Source: Leptospirillum sp037442005 (lineage in GTDB: Bacteria; Nitrospirota; Leptospirillia; Leptospirillales; Leptospirillaceae). From it: 64,000 nt of DNA. This document shows positions 43,364-53,165 of the stretch, piece after piece. Every line of letters starts with the position of its first letter. Within the stretch, counting starts at the first letter, position 1. The stretch spans positions 33,262-97,261 of the forward strand of contig JBBIRA010000002.1 in assembly GCA_037442005.1 (NCBI GenBank), read 5' to 3'. Below the pieces are notes generated by a model. It was given only the letters and a program-made list of their open reading frames with translations, made no database searches and had not been told where the DNA came from. The position numbers and the translations under genes are program-made.

Positions 43364-44062
43364 TCACAGGTGGATCCCCAAAGTGAACGGCACATAAAAA
43401 AAGGGTGCCGTTCCTCCCGGTAGCCCCCCCGGGGAAAAGAGAGCGGCATAGTCCACTTCCACCTCAAAAAACAACACATTCAGCCCGATCCCCACATCAA
43501 GAAAGGGTGAGGGGCTGGTTCCCGACAACGCATTCGACACCTGAAGTCCGCTCAGAGCCCCCCCGCCATCGGCTGCGAGATACAAAAACACCGTCTGGCT
43601 TCCGACAAGTTTCAGAACCGTTCCGAGCGTCAACTGTCCCAACTGGAACGACATTCCCCCGACCTGTCGGGGAAAATCGGCAACACCCAGGGTCAGACGG
43701 AAGCCAATATCCTGATTGACCCAGCTGTTGATCAGAAGCCCGCCTTCGTAGCCGTCGCGAACGAGAGAGTTGATCCTTAAAGGAACGGCCGGGACCGTCA
43801 TCCCGAACAGGTTGTTCAGGGTAGGAGCCGTCACACCGCCATAAAGAGTGACACCCACTCCGTTGAACGTGGGGGACGGGCCGGCAGAGGGAGGGGGGGG
43901 ACAGGCATCGGTGACCCATTGCCAGTCGGTCGTGGGGGGATACCCCACCTCGACATCCGCCAGCGGATCACAGCCATCCGCAAAGGACCGGTGGAGGGGT
44001 CCAGTCACGATCACCAGAAGAATCAGCAACAAGGTACCGGCACGAAGCGCATACACCCGCAT
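43364..44062 (-). CDS. Exported, probably outer-membrane beta-barrel protein
   Basis: This is a 232-residue protein. The ATG at 44062 has GGAAGG upstream and is followed by a signal peptide (about 8-28). The mature part begins with a Cys-containing stretch (two Cys, DGCDPLADVEVGYPP and VTDACPPPP), then many alternating Gly/hydrophobic beta segments and ends in FTLGIHL, consistent with a small barrel. No family recognised. Ends 8 bases from convergent fbp. Confidence 0.7.
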   Translation of the reverse strand: MRVYALRAGTLLLILLVIVTGPLHRSFADGCDPLADVEVGYPPTTDWQWVTDACPPPPSAGPSPTFNGVGVTLYGGVTAPTLNNLFGMTVPAVPLRINSLVRDGYEGGLLINSWVNQDIGFRLTLGVADFPRQVGGMSFQLGQLTLGTVLKLVGSQTVFLYLAADGGGALSGLQVSNALSGTSPSPFLDVGIGLNVLFFEVEVDYAALFSPGGLPGGTAPFFYVPFTLGIHL

Positions 44063-44238
44063 GGCAATCCTTCCGGGACTAAAGTGGCTCTGAACCACGA
44101 CAGGATCCAGTCGCCCCAAGTCCCCGACTCGTCATCTGATCTTGATCATCCGGTCACATTCCCATGAGATCCTGTACCCGGCAAAAGAGGAAAAACCATT
44201 TGAGCCTGAGCGTCAGGCTCCAGAAAGAGAGAAAAAAA

Positions 44239-44439
44239 ATGAATGTCTTTCCAATGACAGAAAAAACACCCGACAACTCCCCTTTTCACAATCTCCGCCT
44301 TGAGGCCATTGTCACCGAATGCGCCCTGTGCGATTCCCCAAAACGCATCCTTTCCGATCACCCCGATGGCGTTTTCATCTGCCGGGACTGTCGGGAAGAA
44401 CTCTCCGCGGATCATCCTCACGGCGAAAAAAACGGCTGA
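44239..44439 (+). CDS. Small zinc-finger-like protein
   Basis: This is a 66-residue protein with two Cys pairs, CALC and CRDC (about 27-30 and 48-51), likely one zinc site. AGAGAG lies before the ATG at 44239; an upstream ATG at 44164 in the same frame lacks a site. No family recognised. Divergent from the outer-membrane-like gene and convergent with the aldehyde dehydrogenase. Confidence 0.6.
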   Translation: MNVFPMTEKTPDNSPFHNLRLEAIVTECALCDSPKRILSDHPDGVFICRDCREELSADHPHGEKNG

Positions 44440-44464
44440 TCAGCTTTCGCCTGAGGATTCACTC

Positions 44465-45940
44465 TCAGAGACGGTACGCCAATAGTTTGGGGCGGGTCAT
44501 CTCCTCCATCGCAAAGGAGACCCCTTCAAAGCCCCATCCGGACTCCTTCACGCCTCCATAGGGCCAGTGATCAAGCCGGAAGGTCGGGATTTCATTCACA
44601 AGAACTCCCCCGACTTCAATCTCTTCGGCCCATTTCATTCCTTTATCCAGGGCTCCGGTCATAATGGAGGCCTGGATCCCGAACCGGGAATCGTTGATTC
44701 TCCGGATCGCCTCTTCGGGCGTGTCGAAGGGATTGACCGTCACCGCCGGACCGAAAATCTCCTCTTGTTCGACCGGGTCATCCCCGTCTGTACGGGTCAG
44801 GACCACCGGCTGAAGCAGACATCCCGACCGGTTCACCGGAAGGAGTGAGACGGCTCCCCGGGAGACCGCACCCTGAACCATCTCCTCCACACGTCTTGCA
44901 TGCTGTTCGGAGATTAACGGTCCCATCATGGTTCCCGGATTTCCAGGATCCCCGACACCCCCTTCTTTTTTCATTCGCTCGACTCTTGAAATCAGTTGCC
45001 CCAGAACCTGTTCATAACGGGACCGCTGGATGAGAATCCTCTGGATCGAAATGCACACCTGTCCCGAATAGGCGAACGCTCCGGTCATCAGCCGATCCAC
45101 CAGACCTTCTTCCTGCGCATCATCCAGAACCATCACCGCCGCATTTCCACCGAGTTCCAGAAGAACCTGCTTTCGGGGAGCACGCTCTTTTAACGACCAA
45201 CCCACCGGGGCCGAACCAGTAAAAGACACAACCGGGATTTCCGGCGCATCCACCAGGGCCAGAATCTCCGGAACCCCGCAGGGAAAGACCGCCAGCCCTT
45301 CAGGAGGCATTCCCGCTTCCAGCATGATCCGGGCCAGGGCCAGGGCACAGAGTGTCCCCTTGGGAGCCGGCTTCACAATCACCGGACAACCGCAGGCGAT
45401 TGCCGGAGCCACCTTGTGTGCCAACAGATTTAACGGAAAGTTATACGGTGTGATTGCCAGCACCGGACCGCGGGGAACCCTCTCCACCATTCCCGTCATC
45501 CGGACCCCCTGGGGAACAGCCTCTCCCGGCATCAGGGTACTGCCAAAACGGTCCGCTTCCCGGGACGCCAGAAGGAAAGTCGTGGCACACCGGTCCACCT
45601 CGAACCGGCTGGCGTTAATGGGTTTTCCAACCTCCGCCACCAAAAGCGCCGCCAAGGACTCCCTGTTTTGCTCCAGAAGCCTCGCTGTTTCCGAAAGGAC
45701 CCGGGAGCGCCTGTGGCGGGTCATGGACTTCATGACCCGGGACGCCGTTTCCAGCCCTGCCAGAAGACGGGGTATCGACTCCCGGTCTCCAAGGGCATAC
45801 GCCCAGGGCTGATCCCCTTCCGGACCGGCAATGACCGAGGAAAAGGGTTTTCCCGTCTCACTCCCCCCCTTCCCCTCTGTCCACTGCCCCCAAAGCAGAT
45901 AGGGGTACCGTCCACTGATTTTATCCGGCAACAAAGACAT
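44465..45940 (-). CDS. NAD(P)-dependent aldehyde dehydrogenase
   Basis: This is a 491-residue ALDH-superfamily enzyme. Catalytic Cys lies in AYSGQVCISIQRI, general-base Glu in LLELGGNAAV, and cofactor binding in ITPYNFPLNL and VSFTGSAPVGW. C-terminal EEIFGPAVTVNPF is typical. The catalytic loop resembles succinate-semialdehyde or lactaldehyde dehydrogenases and methylmalonate-semialdehyde relatives; substrate is open. Divergent from the gene at 46220. Confidence 0.93.
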   Translation of the reverse strand: MSLLPDKISGRYPYLLWGQWTEGKGGSETGKPFSSVIAGPEGDQPWAYALGDRESIPRLLAGLETASRVMKSMTRHRRSRVLSETARLLEQNRESLAALLVAEVGKPINASRFEVDRCATTFLLASREADRFGSTLMPGEAVPQGVRMTGMVERVPRGPVLAITPYNFPLNLLAHKVAPAIACGCPVIVKPAPKGTLCALALARIMLEAGMPPEGLAVFPCGVPEILALVDAPEIPVVSFTGSAPVGWSLKERAPRKQVLLELGGNAAVMVLDDAQEEGLVDRLMTGAFAYSGQVCISIQRILIQRSRYEQVLGQLISRVERMKKEGGVGDPGNPGTMMGPLISEQHARRVEEMVQGAVSRGAVSLLPVNRSGCLLQPVVLTRTDGDDPVEQEEIFGPAVTVNPFDTPEEAIRRINDSRFGIQASIMTGALDKGMKWAEEIEVGGVLVNEIPTFRLDHWPYGGVKESGWGFEGVSFAMEEMTRPKLLAYRL

Positions 45941-46164
45941 CCTGCTCCTCCACGAAATCTGATTTCATCAGACAGACCCGGACTCGAAGGCCCTGCATTG
46001 AATGTGCTAAACTACGCGCGCAAAATCCGAAAACCATTGGGTGTCAACCCGTGGCCTGGAACGGCCCGGAACAAAGGTGGGTCAGCCCTTCCGGGTACCC
46101 CCTCCGGAAACGGTGTCACAAGGATACGTCGAACGGGACAAGGGTTGCCACCACTCCGGGAAAA

Positions 46165-46175
46165 GGCAGGAGACC
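46165..46175 (+). promoter_or_regulatory. B12-box-like sequence in a GC-rich leader
   Basis: GGCAGGAGACC resembles the CAGGAGACC core of cobalamin riboswitches, with TGCCACCAC and CCGGGAAAA about 20 bases earlier. The spacing is shorter than in the usual cobalamin riboswitch, so this is tentative. Confidence 0.2.
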
Positions 46176-46219
46176 GGGTTTGCGGTCGAAGTCACCTCCC
46201 TCAAGATAAGGTGAAAACA

Positions 46220-47413
46220 ATGCACTCGATGATTCGCAAGGGTCTTTTCCGGACCGTCCGGGGACTGAGTCTGGCCTTTTTGATCTCAGCCTTCATGGTT
46301 CCCGTTCCGACCCCAAAAAGCGATTTTCTCACCCTGCCTCTCCCGCCGGGGGTCACTCTTTCCAGCCACCAACTGTTTGCCGCAAACAATGCCCGCGAAT
46401 TCCTGTTTTTCGATCCTGCGGGTCCCCCGGTCCTGCACTATTTCAAAATCGACCACCCGATGGGTTCACGCCACTTTTTCCATGAGCAGTGGATCACCCT
46501 TCCGATTCCAGCCCCGGAGACCCTTCAACGAATACGGGCACTGGCCCTGGGAAACCACCAGGCATACCTGTCCGGGAACAGCCCGTCCGGAGAGCCGGTT
46601 CTCAGAATGCTGACGCTTTCTCCCCGGAAAAAAAGAATCCTGAGCTATACGGATTTCATGGCCCACAGTGGAGGGGCACCCATCCGGGAAATCATCCCCG
46701 ACAATGCCAACAACACCGTCTGGCTGACCTTTGATAACGGACAGATCACAGCCGGACACAGTCTGCTTTTGACACCCGAAACCATTCTGAGCGCCACCCC
46801 CGGTGAGGCCTTATTCCAAGAACACGGTAAACTCTCCCCGGAGGGTCCCCGCCTTTTACCGTCCATTCTGAAAAGCCGGATCAACCATCACGACTGTTTC
46901 TCCTGCCGGCTTTACCTTATCCGCCGGCAATCACCGGAAGGAGAGTCTGTCCTCAATGTTCCGGTCCGCTCTCCGGTCCCGGTGGACCTGTCCATGGGAA
47001 TGATCCCGATCGGTCTGTCCGGTGCCCTTTTTGCCGGGGACCCCTCTTCCGTCTGTCACATACCATTTACAGGAATGGGGGCCAGGATCGGCCCCTGCCA
47101 TCCGGTGAACACCTCCACGCTTCCCGCCGATGGCCTCCTCTGGGGGGCCAAAGAAGTGTTCCTCCTCCGGCGGACAGGACAATCCGACTGGCACCTCGCC
47201 GTTATCGACCGGGAATGGCTTGAAGATCCTGTTTCCCGCAATCGTCCCCTCAACCCCGACTTCCCCGGGAGCATCCTGAAGAAAAAGGCCCTTTTTTACC
47301 GGATGGAGAGCAATAGACACCCCATTCCCGGATTCTGGTCTGCCGAACCCGGAAAAGTGGTTCTGTTCGGCCATCAACACCTGTATCTGCTTCTGGAGAA
47401 GAAGATTCCCTGA
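46220..47413 (+). CDS. Exported protein of unknown function
   Basis: This is a 397-residue protein with a clear Sec signal (about 1-30, after MHSMIRKGLFRTV). The ATG at 46220 has AAGGTG seven bases upstream; the open frame to its left overlaps the divergent aldehyde dehydrogenase and is not used. Sequence pattern is beta-rich with repeated Trp, Gly and Pro, four to five Cys in the mature part (including DCFSCRLY) and no membrane segment beyond the signal. No family recognised. thyX follows 77 bases later. Confidence 0.75.
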   Translation: MHSMIRKGLFRTVRGLSLAFLISAFMVPVPTPKSDFLTLPLPPGVTLSSHQLFAANNAREFLFFDPAGPPVLHYFKIDHPMGSRHFFHEQWITLPIPAPETLQRIRALALGNHQAYLSGNSPSGEPVLRMLTLSPRKKRILSYTDFMAHSGGAPIREIIPDNANNTVWLTFDNGQITAGHSLLLTPETILSATPGEALFQEHGKLSPEGPRLLPSILKSRINHHDCFSCRLYLIRRQSPEGESVLNVPVRSPVPVDLSMGMIPIGLSGALFAGDPSSVCHIPFTGMGARIGPCHPVNTSTLPADGLLWGAKEVFLLRRTGQSDWHLAVIDREWLEDPVSRNRPLNPDFPGSILKKKALFYRMESNRHPIPGFWSAEPGKVVLFGHQHLYLLLEKKIP

Positions 47414-47490
47414 ACGGACCTCCGACACGCTCTGGTCCGGACAATGAAAAATAACGAAGGTCAAACAGACCCAGGAAAGGACATGCGGCA

Positions 47491-48306
47491 ATGGCCCGAC
47501 AAAACGACTCCACCCGTGAAATTGCCCAGGAAATCAACACCCGGTGTGAACAGAACCCCTCCGGAACTTTTCGCATCGGCACATTTGGCTTTATCGAGCT
47601 TGAAGACACCTGGGGCGATGAGACAACGATCTTGAATACCGCCCGGGTGTCCACCTCCAACAAAAGACTGAACCATCCCGGCGATCTGTCAGAGAAAGAC
47701 CTCGACCTGTTGCAGCACCTGTTCAGGGAGCAGCACGGAACGCCTTTTGAAACTGTTTTGTTCCGGTACCGGTTCATCGCTCCGATTTTTGTCCTGAGAC
47801 AGTGGGTCAAGCATCGGATCTCCACCTGGAACGAGTTTTCCATGCGCTACAGGAAGCCCATCTCCGCCTTCTATATTCCGGAAGGGAAAGCCCTTTCCGT
47901 CGACCGGTACCAGGTGTTAAGCGATGATCAGATTGAACGGTATATCAAGCTTCTGGATGGATTGCAGGATTTTTACGAAGAGGAATATGAACGGGCCTGC
48001 CAACGAATCGAGGAAGCCCGGCAACAGGGCCTTCTTCCGGAAAAAAAAGAGGGCGGCCGGGACCCCTATCGGGCCCGGGCCCGGGAACTGCTCCGCGGAG
48101 CGGTTCCGGTCGCCGCCTACAGTGACGTCTACTGGACCGTCAACCTGCGGTCCCTTTTGAACTTCTTCTCTCTCCGGACAAAAGAAACCGCCCAATATGA
48201 AATCCGGGAATACGCGTTCGCCGCCTATACCCTTTTCGGGAGACGGTTCCCGGTGATCCGGACAATGATCGAGGAGACCGGCCTTTTTGAAAAAGAGAAA
48301 GAGTAA
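47491..48306 (+). CDS. thyX: Flavin-dependent thymidylate synthase
   Basis: This is a 271-residue enzyme that makes dTMP from dUMP with FAD, NADPH and methylene-tetrahydrofolate. The ThyX motif RHRx7S appears as KHRISTWNEFS (107-117), with the first Arg replaced by Lys; SMRY follows. Late ETAQYEIREYA segment and RFPVIRTM are typical. ThyX instead of ThyA fits the lineage. AAAGGA lies about 13 bases before the ATG. Confidence 0.93.
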   Translation: MARQNDSTREIAQEINTRCEQNPSGTFRIGTFGFIELEDTWGDETTILNTARVSTSNKRLNHPGDLSEKDLDLLQHLFREQHGTPFETVLFRYRFIAPIFVLRQWVKHRISTWNEFSMRYRKPISAFYIPEGKALSVDRYQVLSDDQIERYIKLLDGLQDFYEEEYERACQRIEEARQQGLLPEKKEGGRDPYRARARELLRGAVPVAAYSDVYWTVNLRSLLNFFSLRTKETAQYEIREYAFAAYTLFGRRFPVIRTMIEETGLFEKEKE

Positions 48307-48318
48307 CGCCTTCCGGAC

Positions 48319-48972
48319 TCAGACAAGGTGGCGGATCACTTTTCCTTCAACCAGGTAGACGATGATTTCCGCCACATTGGTCACATGATCGGCAAAACGC
48401 TCAAGAGAACGGCTCATAAACAGGATTCTCACCGCAGGGCTCACCCGGTCGGGATCATGGGCCAGTCCGGTGACAATCGACCGGATCAGTTCCCGGTGAA
48501 TGACATTGACCTCCTCATCCCGCCGGCACACATCAAGGGCCAGCTTTGTGTCTCTGGTGATAAAGGCGGTCAGGGCGGAAAGCAACATTTCCCGGGCGAT
48601 CTCCCCCATCTGGGGAATCGCGGGAGGAATCGGGTACGGCAGCTCTTCTTTCAGCTCAATCACCCGTTCGCAGACATTCGAAGCCAGATCGCTCATCCGC
48701 TCAAGATCTGTAATGATCTTCATCGCCGTAATGATAAATCGCAAATCGCGAGCCTCCGGCTGATAGAGGGCAATAAGCCGGATACACTCCTCGTCGATCG
48801 CGACTTCCATCGCATTGACCTGATGGTCCCGCGCAATGATCTCCCGGGCTTTGTCCGCATCACGGTTCAGCAGGGATCCGATGGCTCCCTCAAGTTGCTC
48901 TTCCACCGTCCGTCCCATCGCAGAGACTTTTTCCTTCAGCTCGTCGAGTTCGACATCAAAATGCCTTTGCAC
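48319..48972 (-). CDS. phoU: Phosphate signalling regulator PhoU
   Basis: This is a 217-residue all-helical protein of two three-helix bundles. It has the family stretches RFIITAMKIITDLERMSDLASN and FMSRSLERFADHVTNVAE (each read in parts). PhoU links the Pst transporter to repression of the Pho regulon. GTG start with GGGG upstream. Last gene of the pst operon. Confidence 0.96.
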   Translation of the reverse strand: MQRHFDVELDELKEKVSAMGRTVEEQLEGAIGSLLNRDADKAREIIARDHQVNAMEVAIDEECIRLIALYQPEARDLRFIITAMKIITDLERMSDLASNVCERVIELKEELPYPIPPAIPQMGEIAREMLLSALTAFITRDTKLALDVCRRDEEVNVIHRELIRSIVTGLAHDPDRVSPAVRILFMSRSLERFADHVTNVAEIIVYLVEGKVIRHLV

Positions 48973-49005
48973 TCATACCCCTTTCATCGGTCGAGCCAAT
49001 GGCGG

Positions 49006-49758
49006 TCAACCGAACCTGCCTGTAATATAATCTTCCGTTCGAGGGTCCGACGGCGTTGTAAAGATCTTGGAGGTCACACCCATTTCAACCATTTCACCGC
49101 TCAGGAAAAAAACGGTCTGGTCGGAAACGCGCGCGGCCTGCTGCATATTATGCGTCACAATCACGATGGTGTAACGGGTTTTGAGTTCCTGGATCAGCTC
49201 TTCGATGCGGGCGGTCGAAATCGGGTCGAGGGCTGAGGCCGGCTCGTCAAGAAGAATCACTTCCGGCTCTACAGCCAGAGCCCGGGCAATGCAAAGCCGT
49301 TGCTGCTGACCGCCCGACAGGGCAAAGGCCGAGTCATCAAGCCGGTCCTTGACTTCATCCCATAACGCTGCCGCCTGAAGGGATTTCTCAACAACATCCC
49401 TCAAAACACCTTTGGCGCGAATCCCCTGAATGCGAAGCCCATACGCCACATTTTCAAAAATCGATTTGGTGAAGGGATTCGGTTTCTGGAACACCATCCC
49501 CACCCGTCTTCTGAGAATGACCGGATGCATCTCGGGTGAGTAGATGTCCTGTCCGTCAAGCAGAACCTGGCCTTCAACCGAAAAATCCTTGACGAAATCA
49601 TTCATCCGGTTGAGGCTCCTCAAAAAGGTCGTTTTCCCGCAACCGGACGGTCCGATCAACGCCAACACCTGCCGGTCGGGGATTTCCATCGAAACACTCC
49701 CAAGTGCCCGGGTTTCCCCATAATAAGCAGAAAAATCCTTGATGCTGAGTCTTTCCAT
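49006..49758 (-). CDS. pstB: Phosphate ABC transporter ATP-binding protein
   Basis: This 250-residue ATPase has Walker A GPSGCGKTT, signature ALSGGQQQRLCIARAL, Walker B VILLDEPASALDP and switch VTHNMQQAARV. ATG at 49758; a TTG one codon before is less likely. It powers phosphate uptake with PstC and PstA. Confidence 0.98.
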   Translation of the reverse strand: MERLSIKDFSAYYGETRALGSVSMEIPDRQVLALIGPSGCGKTTFLRSLNRMNDFVKDFSVEGQVLLDGQDIYSPEMHPVILRRRVGMVFQKPNPFTKSIFENVAYGLRIQGIRAKGVLRDVVEKSLQAAALWDEVKDRLDDSAFALSGGQQQRLCIARALAVEPEVILLDEPASALDPISTARIEELIQELKTRYTIVIVTHNMQQAARVSDQTVFFLSGEMVEMGVTSKIFTTPSDPRTEDYITGRFG

Positions 49759-49853
49759 CAATTTTTTCCCATCGGATACATTTGATTCTTAATGCATGAC
49801 TCCTTTAATGACACACATCGTATTGAACGTTCGGAAAGGGAAAGGCGCGGATG

Positions 49854-50744
49854 CTATCGCCTTGCCGAAAATTTCCGTCCACCCCATGTCAAAAATCGTA
49901 TCCCAAGGTCCAGGATCAACACAATGGCCAACAGCACGAGAGCGGCGGCCATCGCTTTGGTATGCATCTCGGGAGAAGGTTCATGGATATAGATAAAGAT
50001 CTGCATCGCCAGATCACCGACGGCACCCTGGCTTCCGACAAGTGAACTCGGGATCCCGGTATTATAATAGTTCGTAAAAACCAGAGGGGCCGTTTGCCCC
50101 AGTACATTCAGGATTCCCAGAAGCACACCGGTCCCGATCCCGGCCATCGCACCCGGCAACGCCACGCCTCGCAATGTCTGCCAGCGGGTCGCTCCCAACG
50201 CATAGGCCCCCTCGATAAAAGACCGGGGCACATCCCGAAGGGACTGCTCCGTCACCCGGGTTACGATCGGGATCATGATGAACCCCAGCGTCAACCCGCC
50301 GGCCAGAGCGGAGAACCCCCAGTGCAGACCATAGCCGGTTGAAGTGGAGAAAACATAGTAACCGACCACCCCCCAGACGACGGAAGGAACACCCAGAAGA
50401 AGGTCTGAAAAGAGACGGACCATTGAAGGAAGGCGGTCAGAGCCTCCCTCCCACAAAAACATTCCGGCCCACACCCCGACAGGAACAGAAAGGACACTGG
50501 CCAGAAAAGCCAGAACGAGGCTTCCCGCAATTCCATTCAGGATGCCGCCGGAAGAACCGACGGGAAAACCCGAAGGAAGAGTGGTCAGGAATGAGAGATT
50601 GAGGGCACTTTTCCCCTTTTCCCAGGAGACCCAGATGATCGCCAGAAGCGGGGCCACCGAAAGCACGAAGGCCATGGCCGTTATCGTTCCGAAAATGGCG
50701 TTTCTGACCCTCCTGAACAATGAAAGCGAACGGGTGGACTCCAT
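49854..50744 (-). CDS. pstA: Phosphate ABC transporter permease PstA
   Basis: This is a 296-residue inner-membrane permease with about six spans. The EAA-like loop VPRSFIEGAYALGATRWQTLRGVALPGA contacts PstB (quoted in parts: GAYALGATRWQTL). The start is one base after the pstC stop, so the two permeases are coupled. Confidence 0.96.
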   Translation of the reverse strand: MESTRSLSLFRRVRNAIFGTITAMAFVLSVAPLLAIIWVSWEKGKSALNLSFLTTLPSGFPVGSSGGILNGIAGSLVLAFLASVLSVPVGVWAGMFLWEGGSDRLPSMVRLFSDLLLGVPSVVWGVVGYYVFSTSTGYGLHWGFSALAGGLTLGFIMIPIVTRVTEQSLRDVPRSFIEGAYALGATRWQTLRGVALPGAMAGIGTGVLLGILNVLGQTAPLVFTNYYNTGIPSSLVGSQGAVGDLAMQIFIYIHEPSPEMHTKAMAAALVLLAIVLILDLGIRFLTWGGRKFSARR

Positions 50745-50745
50745 C

Positions 50746-51819
50746 TTACCCTCCTCCCACGGATCCGGCGAGACGTCCGCCCATCAGACGCATGAGAAGC
50801 TTCCGGCCCAACGTATTCACCACCAGTGTGATCAGCAAAAGAATCAGACCCAGTTCCACTTCGGACGCCGCATAGAGCGGATCGATCACGGCATACGTGA
50901 ACGTGTTCGCCAGCAACGCACTGATCGTATACCCCACATCCTGGATCGTCTGGGGAATCGACCCCTGATTGCCGACCAGCAACAGAACGGCCATCGTTTC
51001 ACCAACCGCCCGTCCGAACCCGAGCGTCACCGAACCGATAATCCCTGGTACAACCGCCTTCAGCTTGACGAACAACAAGGTTTCCACCTGCGTTGCACCG
51101 AGTGCATAGGAGGCCTCCACCATTTCCCGGGGAACCATCAACAGGGAGTCCCTCGTCACCGTGGCGACGAGCGGAATAATCATGAACGCCACGACAAGGC
51201 CGGCCGCCAGGATCCCGTACCCCATCGGATCTCCATTGAAAAAGTCCCAATGAGTCCCCAGAGTACTGGCCAGAAACGGCTCCACATGGTCCCGGAGAAG
51301 CGGAACGACAAACATGATCCCGAACGCACCGAAGACAATGGACGGGATCCCGGCCAGCATCTCCATCAGGGTCGACACAACCCCGCCCAGCCATTTGGGA
51401 ACATAGTCCGACAGAAACAGGGCGGAAAGGATGGCCACAGGAATAGCCACGACAAGAGCGATACCGGTCACCCAGAGTGTTCCGACAAGATACGGGAAAG
51501 CCCCGAAAATCCGACGTCCCGGATTCCAGGCGGAAGACCAGAGAAAGGACAAACCAAATTTTGTGATCGAGGGCCAGGCCGTGATCACACACACGCCCAG
51601 CACGATCAGAAACAGGACAAAGATGAAAATCGCCCCCCCCTTCAGCGTCCATCCGAAGATCCTGTCCTCACGGGACAGGTGGGAACCACGGACCAAGCGC
51701 CGGGATGGATGGGCCGCGGCGGGATGAGGGGAATCATCCACCGGAAAAAAGACCTCCTCCTGATTCATGGACACGTTCCGGTTCTCTTCTTCTTTTGTCT
51801 GGGTCATCAGCGACTCCAT
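50746..51819 (-). CDS. pstC: Phosphate ABC transporter permease PstC
   Basis: This is a 357-residue permease with about six spans after a cytoplasmic N-terminal tail of some 65 residues that is Glu-rich, longer than usual. EASYALGATQVETLLFVKL is the PstB-contact loop. AGGAAT precedes the ATG. It follows pstS after a terminator. Confidence 0.96.
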   Translation of the reverse strand: MESLMTQTKEEENRNVSMNQEEVFFPVDDSPHPAAAHPSRRLVRGSHLSREDRIFGWTLKGGAIFIFVLFLIVLGVCVITAWPSITKFGLSFLWSSAWNPGRRIFGAFPYLVGTLWVTGIALVVAIPVAILSALFLSDYVPKWLGGVVSTLMEMLAGIPSIVFGAFGIMFVVPLLRDHVEPFLASTLGTHWDFFNGDPMGYGILAAGLVVAFMIIPLVATVTRDSLLMVPREMVEASYALGATQVETLLFVKLKAVVPGIIGSVTLGFGRAVGETMAVLLLVGNQGSIPQTIQDVGYTISALLANTFTYAVIDPLYAASEVELGLILLLITLVVNTLGRKLLMRLMGGRLAGSVGGG

Positions 51820-51908
51820 CTGATTCCTGCCATCTCAAAAATGTTCACAATCATCCCTGCCTGAAAAAGAAAGCGGGGAACCCGGAATCGACCGGACTCA
51901 CCCGTTTT

Positions 51909-51952
51909 TTAAAAAGCCGTTCGACCGGGGGTAAATGCCCCGGACAAACGGC
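51909..51952 (-). terminator. Intercistronic terminator between pstS and pstC
   Basis: GCCGTT (51916) pairs with AACGGC (51947-51952), with an inner CCGGGG/CCCCGG. On the minus strand TTTTT follows directly. It should let only part of transcription enter pstC. Confidence 0.8.
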
Positions 51953-51975
51953 CAGAAGAAACCACCCGTTTCCGT

Positions 51976-53103
51976 CTAGCCGGGTGACACTTCGTTTTTG
52001 CTGTTTCCGGGCAACAGCCGATCGAGAATTTTCTGAAGACGGGGCTTTAAGGGTTCAAACGGGAGCGGCGCGAAGCCGGAGCTCACCGTGTATTTTTTGT
52101 TCTGCCCCGGACCCAGCGCCCATTTGACGAGTTCCCGGACATGCTTCATCGTGCCACCGTCAAGATTGGTCGACACCATCCAGAACTCGAAATTCGCATC
52201 CGGATAGGCCTTGGGATCCTTGATATCCCAGACAATCGAGCGGTTGAAGTCGTTCGGGAATTCAGGATCTTTCAGCGCAGAATACCCGGCCCTGTTGATC
52301 GTCGCAACCGAACCGACGACAAAGTTGCCGGCCTTGTTCTTTAAAGCCGCTGAGGTCAGGTGGTATTCCTTGATCCAGCCAAGTCCGACATAGCCGATGG
52401 CTCCGGGGGTCGCCATGACCGCAGCCACGACGGCATCCGAACCATTGTATCCGGACCCGACAGGCCATGAAGGGGCCATGTCCCGGCCAACCTGATCGAA
52501 CCACTTTTTCGAAGTCTTGTTCAGATAATCGGTGAAGACGAAGGTTGTCCCGGACGCATCGGCCCGGTGGGTCACCTTGATCTTGGTATGCGACAGGGTA
52601 ACATCCGGATTCAGCGCCTTGATCCGGGAATCATCCCAGTAGCGGATCTTTCCGAGATAGATCCTGGCGACAGTGGGTCCATCCATCTTCAGGACGGTTT
52701 TCTTATCGAGACCGGGGATGTTGTAGATGACCTGTGCATCATCAAACGCGATCGGAATCGAGACCAGGTTGGGGTAGCGCTTCCGGAAGGTTTTGGTCAG
52801 ATACGCATCGGAGGCGCCGATGGTGATGTTTCCATTGGCCGCATTGGCAATTCCGAATCCGGAGCCGGTCGATGCCACCGAAATACGGACGCCTTTGTGG
52901 GTATTCTGGTACGCTTCCGCCCAGACCTGCTCAAGCGGAAACAGCATGGATGAACCGGAAATCGTCAGATCCGATCCGGCATAAGCCGGGGCAAGGCCGG
53001 AACCGATGGCCGCCATTGCAACCACGAGACCCAATGCAACCTTTGTTGCCGACGACTTCAAAAACCCCACGCAAGCCGGGTCCTGCGGCACTTTCCTGGA
53101 CAT
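51976..53103 (-). CDS. pstS: Periplasmic phosphate-binding protein
   Basis: This is a 375-residue protein. ATG at 53103 directly follows AGGAGG at seven bases and gives a signal peptide after a 20-residue polar tail (ending near AYAGSDLTISGSSM). The phosphate-binding loops are ISGSSMLFP, STGSGFGI and DASGTTFVFTDYL. High expression is expected from the Pho box upstream and the terminator after it. Confidence 0.97.
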   Translation of the reverse strand: MSRKVPQDPACVGFLKSSATKVALGLVVAMAAIGSGLAPAYAGSDLTISGSSMLFPLEQVWAEAYQNTHKGVRISVASTGSGFGIANAANGNITIGASDAYLTKTFRKRYPNLVSIPIAFDDAQVIYNIPGLDKKTVLKMDGPTVARIYLGKIRYWDDSRIKALNPDVTLSHTKIKVTHRADASGTTFVFTDYLNKTSKKWFDQVGRDMAPSWPVGSGYNGSDAVVAAVMATPGAIGYVGLGWIKEYHLTSAALKNKAGNFVVGSVATINRAGYSALKDPEFPNDFNRSIVWDIKDPKAYPDANFEFWMVSTNLDGGTMKHVRELVKWALGPGQNKKYTVSSGFAPLPFEPLKPRLQKILDRLLPGNSKNEVSPG

Positions 53104-53165
53104 GGTAAACCTCCTGATAGAATGGTTTTCTGTGTGTATTGTTCCCATAACACTGCTACATCCGC

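Noticed and set aside
45668..46219. N-terminal extension of the exported protein at 46220
   Set aside because: It runs antisense to the aldehyde dehydrogenase, and the signal peptide begins only at 46220.
50542..51864. 440-codon rightward open frame opposite pstC
   Set aside because: Antisense shadow, rich in His, Gln and Arg as expected from the opposite strand of membrane-protein genes.
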